The notes beneath the pieces were generated by a model, which was given only the letters and a program-made list of their open reading frames with translations, ran no database searches and had not been told where the DNA came from. Positions 14,889 to 18,738 of a stretch of DNA of 18,738 bases are shown here, piece by piece. The stretch lies in contig JAVERU010000057.1 in NCBI GenBank assembly GCA_034006965.1, forward strand, positions 1 to 18,738, written 5' to 3'. Origin of the DNA: Perlabentimonas sp034006965 (GTDB lineage: Bacteria; Bacteroidota; Bacteroidia; Bacteroidales; Tenuifilaceae). Every line of letters starts with the position of its first letter. Positions within the stretch are counted from its first letter, which is position 1. Made by a program: the position numbers and the translations under genes.

Positions 14889-15821
14889 ATGAAAAGCATA
14901 GCAAGTAAATGGTACTGGTTTGGTGTTTATATTGGACTTGCCCTTTGTCTAGTATTCTTTTTCTCGCTTTTATATTTTACCATTTTTTATGTTGATGGAT
15001 GGAAAGGGCAAGCAGCTATGGTTTTAACGGGTGTAATTTGGGTTCTGTTTATCTTTTACCTATTCCGAGAATTGCTGAAAGTTGTTTCGCTTCAGATAAC
15101 CAATCAAGGGATACTTGTAGCAACATCAAAAGAGGTTAAAACCATTGGTTGGAGAGATATTCGGGAAGTTAGCTACTACCGACGCAATGGATTTATGCAA
15201 ATGGATACCATTACCATTAGTGCTATCGATCTACCCCAAGATGTGAAAATCCATACCAATTATTTTGCCAATTCCCACGAGCTGGTGCAGGCCATAAAAT
15301 ACGGAGTTGATTCGTTTGAGCAGAAGGTGTATGTTGAGCTAAGCGGCCTATCCCTTATTAAAGTTAAGCCAATTAATCTCGATGAGATTAGATATCAAAA
15401 TTTTGTTCAAATATCTCGGCTGCCAATACTCAACCCACGCACATACTTTCCTTTAGTTGGTTTGTTTGGCCTATACAAGCTAATCACGGCCCCTTCAATC
15501 CACCTATTTGCTATTATTATGTTTGTGGCGATTATATTGATATCGTTTTTAATTGGTACGCTGGGAATGGGTAGGATTGGAGTGTCCGATAAATTCATCG
15601 TTTTAGCAAGTTACTACTACCCATACCGCAAGTATTATAGGCTTTCCGATATCGATTGTATATACATTGAGCGCCCAACCAATAGCGGGCTAAAATCGTT
15701 GAGGGTACTAACCCTTGATGGTAAGCACAAGCTTTTCCCTCTCGACAACCTCGCCAAGGCTGATTGGGATTTGCTTGCCGATGCTTTGTCAAAAAAGGGA
15801 GTAAGGGTTGTGGAGCGGTAG
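14889..15821 (+). CDS. Membrane protein with two helix pairs and possible bacterial PH-like domains
   Basis: A 310-residue protein not recognised by name. Helices are visible at about 9-34 and 41-60, and again at about 182-202 and 204-226. Each hydrophobic pair is followed by a soluble beta-rich segment: 67-160 (LQITNQGILVATSKEVKTIGWRDIREVSYYRRN...) and 230-310 (GVSDKFIVLASYYYPYRKYYRLSDIDCIYIER...). The sequence of 'strand, tight turn, basic patch, W/L-x-DI-x-x-I' is reminiscent of bacterial PH (bPH) domains, so this may be a duplicated membrane-plus-PH unit; that reading is inference. It starts 10 nt after the M90 peptidase gene and is probably in its operon. Confidence 0.65.
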   Translation: MKSIASKWYWFGVYIGLALCLVFFFSLLYFTIFYVDGWKGQAAMVLTGVIWVLFIFYLFRELLKVVSLQITNQGILVATSKEVKTIGWRDIREVSYYRRNGFMQMDTITISAIDLPQDVKIHTNYFANSHELVQAIKYGVDSFEQKVYVELSGLSLIKVKPINLDEIRYQNFVQISRLPILNPRTYFPLVGLFGLYKLITAPSIHLFAIIMFVAIILISFLIGTLGMGRIGVSDKFIVLASYYYPYRKYYRLSDIDCIYIERPTNSGLKSLRVLTLDGKHKLFPLDNLAKADWDLLADALSKKGVRVVER

Positions 15822-15867
15822 CTGAACTATAATTAGCACATTTTTGTTATTTCCTAAAAACATATTT

Positions 15868-16713
15868 ATGAAGATTTCGCAGTTTAATATTCGCAATTTT
15901 AAGGTCGATGGCGGTGCCATGTTTGGCGTGGTGCCCAAAGCACTTTGGAGTAGGGTTTACCCTGCCGATGACGACAACTTAATTCCTCTGTCCCTGCGTT
16001 CGCTGGTTATTGAAACCGAAGGTAGGGTGGTGCTAATCGATACCGGTTTTGGCAGTAAGCAAAGCGAGAAGTTCTTTAGCCATTTTGGTATTTTTGGTGG
16101 CGATGGGCTAGTTGAAGGACTAGCCAAACTGGGCTACAAACCCGAGGATATTACCGATGTAATCCACACCCATCTGCACTACGACCACTGCGGCGGAGGA
16201 ATTGCTATTAACGATAAAGGCAAGTATGTTGCCGTTTTTCCCAATGCCAAATATCATGTTAGCAAGGTGCAATGGGAGTGGGCCATAAATCCCAATGTTC
16301 GTGAGGCCGACTCGTTCCTTAAAGAAAACATGCTGCCCATGCAGCAGCTGGGGGTGCTAAATCTTATTGAGAATGAGGGCGAGCTGTTACCCAGTATCGA
16401 AATCCGATTTTTCAATGGCCATACCCGCGGGCAGATTGTGCCAATAATCCATTTGCCCAATGGCAAAAAGTTGGTTTACGCTGCCGATTTATTTCCATCA
16501 ACAGCCCATATTCATCTGGCTTGGAATATGAGCTACGATGTGGAGCCGCTGGTTACTATGCAGGAGAAGGAGCAATTCCTGAGCGAGGCGCTTGAGCAAG
16601 ATTATATTCTTTACTATCAACACGATTTTCATACCGAGTGCAGCAGCCTGCAGATGACCCCCAAGGGGATTAGGGCTGGCGAAAAGCTAACCCTGTTAGA
16701 GGTGCTCAATTAG
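15868..16713 (+). CDS. MBL-fold metallo-hydrolase
   Basis: A 281-residue metallo-beta-lactamase-fold hydrolase. The start at ATG 15868 (MKISQFNIRNFKVDGGAMFGVVP) fits the family; an in-frame TTG at 15844 is less likely. The metal motif is H102-L-H104-Y-D106-H107 in THLHYDHCGGG. Further ligands are the His in FFNGHTRGQIVP, the Asp in LVYAADLFPS and the His of YYQHDFHTEC. The opening FKVDGGAMFGVVPKALW resembles the subgroup related to quorum-quenching lactonases and to uncharacterised Bacteroidota hydrolases, so substrate is unknown. No signal peptide, so probably cytoplasmic. The gene ends inside the convergent gene on the other strand, sharing 18 bp. Confidence 0.88.
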   Translation: MKISQFNIRNFKVDGGAMFGVVPKALWSRVYPADDDNLIPLSLRSLVIETEGRVVLIDTGFGSKQSEKFFSHFGIFGGDGLVEGLAKLGYKPEDITDVIHTHLHYDHCGGGIAINDKGKYVAVFPNAKYHVSKVQWEWAINPNVREADSFLKENMLPMQQLGVLNLIENEGELLPSIEIRFFNGHTRGQIVPIIHLPNGKKLVYAADLFPSTAHIHLAWNMSYDVEPLVTMQEKEQFLSEALEQDYILYYQHDFHTECSSLQMTPKGIRAGEKLTLLEVLN

Positions 16714-17187
16714 TTGCACCACCTGCATAGCTGTGTACACAATTAGCGGCCAGAAGCAAAATACGAAAAGGGCAATAGATGCTGAGGCGTCGGCAAGGGC
16801 AACCCTTGTAACTCCATATCCTTTTAGTGATAGGATGATTGAGACGAGGGGTCGGAGTAGAACTTGAAGTGCAAAGAAGGCTAATATCTTAATTCCGTAT
16901 GGATTGTACGTTTTTGCTAGCGCCAGATTGCCCCTCGCAATCTCCGAGAAGCTGGCCGATAGCCCCTTGCTGGGAGGCATCTCTCCTGTTATCTCGGTAA
17001 GCAATGCGGGTATGGGATGGCTATTGGCCTTGTATATTGACGAGTACAGGATAACCCCAGCAAAAGTTACCCCAATTAGGAGGTTTACATAGTGATATGC
17101 ACGGCTAGAAATATCCGAGTTGAACTTTCTGTTGTGAGCGTAGTGCCTATGGTTGTCTGACAAACTGGTTGGAGAACTTAAATCCAT
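16696..17187 (-). CDS. DUF2752-like membrane protein lacking the cysteine motif
   Basis: About 163 residues from the ATG at 17187 (MDLSSPTSLSDNHRHY). The open frame extends to 17223, and a TTG at 17163 is an alternative, so the start is uncertain; every choice overlaps the upstream gene's 3' end. After a first membrane helix (YVNLLIGVTFAGVILYSSIY) comes SHPIPALLTEITGEMPPSKGLSASFSEIARGNLALAKTYNPYG, then two more helices. This matches the DUF2752 layout, TG-x-PCPSCGLTRA...G...A...NP-x-G, with the three Cys replaced (H, P, K). Function of DUF2752 is not known to me, but loss of all cysteines suggests a divergent paralogue. Likely the last gene of the minus-strand run that starts at 18675. Confidence 0.5.
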   Translation of the reverse strand: MDLSSPTSLSDNHRHYAHNRKFNSDISSRAYHYVNLLIGVTFAGVILYSSIYKANSHPIPALLTEITGEMPPSKGLSASFSEIARGNLALAKTYNPYGIKILAFFALQVLLRPLVSIILSLKGYGVTRVALADASASIALFVFCFWPLIVYTAMQVVQLIEHL

Positions 17188-17632
17188 GGTGCACATGGTA
17201 TCGTTGGTGAAATGGCATCTCAATGGTTATCTCCTGGTCGGTGAAATCAACCCTAACAATACGTGAGCCGGGGAATAATCTATCCCAGAATTTGGTAGCC
17301 CTAAACCTGAAGTGCCCAGGTTTTTGTACAATCAGTTCAAAGCCAACGCGGTGAAAGTACTCCTTAACTAATTTGGGATCAACCTCCCCATTATGCTTTA
17401 CCTGTATAATGCTCGACTTGTAGTTGTTAACAATTGCCAATGGCCAAATAAATGCATAGATGTAAATTACAATAGAATCGGCATAGTGCTGGCTTAACGA
17501 TTTACTGTCGATAAAGAAAAGGTGGTAAAAAATAAGGTGAAGAATTGCCAGTGCAAGAATCGTAACAGCCGTGGTGCCTAGCCATGGCAAAAATATCTTA
17601 TTGGTTGGCGATTTTTTTAGAACGATGTCCAT
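17147..17632 (-). CDS. Two-helix membrane protein of unknown function
   Basis: A 161-residue protein not recognised. Two hydrophobic segments are evident, about 14-40 (LPWLGTTAVTILALAILHLIFY...) and 53-72 (IVIYIYAFIWPLAIV). A soluble C-terminal part follows with alternating beta-like and basic residues (GFELIVQKPGHFRFRATKFWDRLFPGSRIVRVDF). It lies 23 nt after the DUF4190-like gene and its end overlaps the next gene's start, so the three are probably transcribed together. Confidence 0.65.
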   Translation of the reverse strand: MDIVLKKSPTNKIFLPWLGTTAVTILALAILHLIFYHLFFIDSKSLSQHYADSIVIYIYAFIWPLAIVNNYKSSIIQVKHNGEVDPKLVKEYFHRVGFELIVQKPGHFRFRATKFWDRLFPGSRIVRVDFTDQEITIEMPFHQRYHVHHGFKFSNQFVRQP

Positions 17633-17655
17633 ACAATGTGAAAATTCATAGGTAT

Positions 17656-18102
17656 TTACTTGTCTTTACCAGATGTGTCACCTTCCAGGTAGCGCAGCTT
17701 ATTCTCCAAGCTATCAATTTTTTCCGTTGTGTGATCCTGGGTTTCAATGTCTAAGTCCTTGAATGCATTTCGAAGCCCCTTCTCAATTTGCTCAAGCTGC
17801 GCAGGGTCGTTAGGCCCTCTGTGAGGGATTGTGCTTGGCCCGCTAAGTATCATGAGCCAAGCGGCTGCCAGAATTATGGCCAATGACGATACCACGAGGG
17901 AGATAATGCCAAGGCTTTTGGCTCCATTGCCCCTCGATGCCTGTACAATGGAAATGATGCTGAATACTATGGCTAACCCTCCAGGCAAAAAGGCCACAAC
18001 GCCTACGCATGGGACAAAGGCCACGATTAGCGATATTATGCCCATCACAATGCCAATGATTCCCATTACTTGGCCTTCGGTCGATTTCCGGTACTCTTCC
18101 AT
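17656..18102 (-). CDS. DUF4190-like small membrane protein
   Basis: A 148-residue protein. Residues 10-86 form three membrane helices rich in Gly/Ile/Val (QVMGIIGIVMGIISLIVAF, GGLAIVFSIISIVQASRG, KSLGIISLVVSSLAIILAA), the pattern of DUF4190-type proteins, where a repeated G-x-x-x-G-x-I-S-L unit surrounds a short loop with an S-RG-NGAKSLGI segment. The soluble C-terminal tail (about 95-148) is charged and includes a likely short coiled coil (TTEKIDSLENKLRYLEGD). The single Cys in FVPCVGVVAF is not part of a CCC motif. Function unknown. It follows the thioredoxin-like gene by 60 nt. Confidence 0.6.
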   Translation of the reverse strand: MEEYRKSTEGQVMGIIGIVMGIISLIVAFVPCVGVVAFLPGGLAIVFSIISIVQASRGNGAKSLGIISLVVSSLAIILAAAWLMILSGPSTIPHRGPNDPAQLEQIEKGLRNAFKDLDIETQDHTTEKIDSLENKLRYLEGDTSGKDK

Positions 18103-18162
18103 AATCTTTTTATCCAGGTTTGATAAGGACGAATTTCGGATTAATTCGCTGCAACCCGTGCG

Positions 18163-18675
18163 CTATTCTTTTTTGAGAATCGAAAGAAGATCATCCTCAA
18201 GCGTTTTGATGGGGCGTTCAACTATTCGGCCAATTTCCGCTTCATTTCTTCTGATGATAAAAGTGGGAATATAATCTATGTAGCCTTCCTCTACTCCTGC
18301 CTCGGGGCACACTTTTTTCCGATTTACAGCAATCATGTTAAGCTCATCGTTGGGAACATTAAGCTGATTAAGCAGCTTCAAAAACCGAGGGGTTTCGCGC
18401 TTGCTATCGGGGCACCAGGTTGCCACGATTAGTTCGAAAGCCACGTTTTTCAAAAGGGGTTTTATCTGATCAACCACATCAGCATTTGGTTGGTAGCTTT
18501 CGAAACCCTGGTTATACCATAAGCCGAACAGCTCATTCTGAAAGTCCTCGGGGTTTACCTCGCCATAAAGTATATTCTGATTCGCCATCTCGTCGAAAAT
18601 TATTTTGTTGTTATGCTGTGCAAACATAGCCATAGGGCTAATTAGCAAGGTTAGGGCCAGTATGCAATTCCTCAT
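18163..18675 (-). CDS. Secreted thioredoxin-like protein with a single active-site cysteine
   Basis: A 170-residue protein with a signal peptide (MRNCILALTLLISPMAMFAQ, about 1-20), therefore periplasmic or exported. The thioredoxin-fold motif is W87-C88-P89-D90-S91, with the resolving Cys replaced by Ser. The cis-Pro loop is IPTFI with P137. C123 (KKVCPEAG) could act as a distant partner. Such TWCPDS proteins are familiar in Bacteroidota, where they are annotated as thioredoxin family proteins of unknown substrate. Monothiol chemistry or a non-redox role are both possible. It is the first gene of a run of four on the minus strand. Only 63 bp of upstream sequence are in the window and no clear TAnnTTTG was seen. 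Confidence 0.85.
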   Translation of the reverse strand: MRNCILALTLLISPMAMFAQHNNKIIFDEMANQNILYGEVNPEDFQNELFGLWYNQGFESYQPNADVVDQIKPLLKNVAFELIVATWCPDSKRETPRFLKLLNQLNVPNDELNMIAVNRKKVCPEAGVEEGYIDYIPTFIIRRNEAEIGRIVERPIKTLEDDLLSILKKE

Positions 18676-18738
18676 AATCCAAAAATTTGTTTTGTTAAAG
18701 GTACAACAAAAGTCGAAAACTTCAACAGCAAAAACTAT

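Noticed and set aside
1..18738. CRISPR array, retron, toxin-antitoxin pair or phage genes
   Set aside because: Looked for regular direct repeats with spacers, reverse transcriptase motifs, small paired genes and phage structural proteins on both strands; none were seen.

Overview
The window looks like a chromosomal segment of a member of the Bacteroidota, probably Bacteroidales. Supporting signs are several promoters of the Bacteroidota type (TTTG, about 19 bp, TAnnTTTG; an exact match lies before the tRNA-Leu), weak or absent Shine-Dalgarno sequences, a Bacteroidota-type TonB, a very large secreted protein with lamin-tail domains and a FlgD/CHU_C-like C-terminus of the kind exported by type IX secretion, and the lipid A gene lpxK. 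The genus cannot be named from the sequence.

Positions 1-2621 are an accessory stretch, AT-rich and full of broken genes: the 5' part of an IS1595-family transposase running off the left edge, a DUF4238 gene that has lost its N-terminal half next to that IS, a 138-bp nested imperfect palindrome that begins at the base after the DUF4238 stop codon, a reading frame of about 130 codons without a start, a short-form agmatine deiminase-like enzyme overlapping the end of that remnant by ATGA, and a DUF6508 protein 5 nt further on. The stretch ends beside a minus-strand tRNA-Ala(GGC) whose 3' end faces the accessory side, a layout typical of tRNA-associated insertions.

From about 2.8 kb the window is housekeeping and conserved lineage genes: tonB, a strong terminator, hflX, convergent asd (aspartate-semialdehyde dehydrogenase), and, divergent from asd across 57 bp holding a palindromic promoter region, a 1900-residue secreted modular protein (jelly-roll-like domain, three tandem repeats of about 265 residues, a second copy of the first domain, two Ig-like domains, two lamin-tail domains and a FlgD-like C-terminus). 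A long stem-loop closes that gene. Then lpxK and pnp follow on the minus strand with overlapping ends, and a tRNA-Leu(UAG) with consensus promoter and terminator lies on the plus strand.

The last part holds a plus-strand run (M90/MtfA-like zinc peptidase, a four-helix membrane protein, an MBL-fold hydrolase) meeting a minus-strand run (secreted thioredoxin-like protein with a single active-site Cys, a DUF4190-like membrane protein, a two-helix membrane protein, and a degenerate DUF2752-like membrane protein). The two runs overlap tail to tail by 18 bp.

The strongest candidate for something undescribed is the nested palindrome at 762-899, which sits between two gene fragments like a recombination site or miniature mobile element. 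Second is the unusual repeat architecture of the 1900-residue protein. No CRISPR array, phage module or recognisable defence operon was seen.
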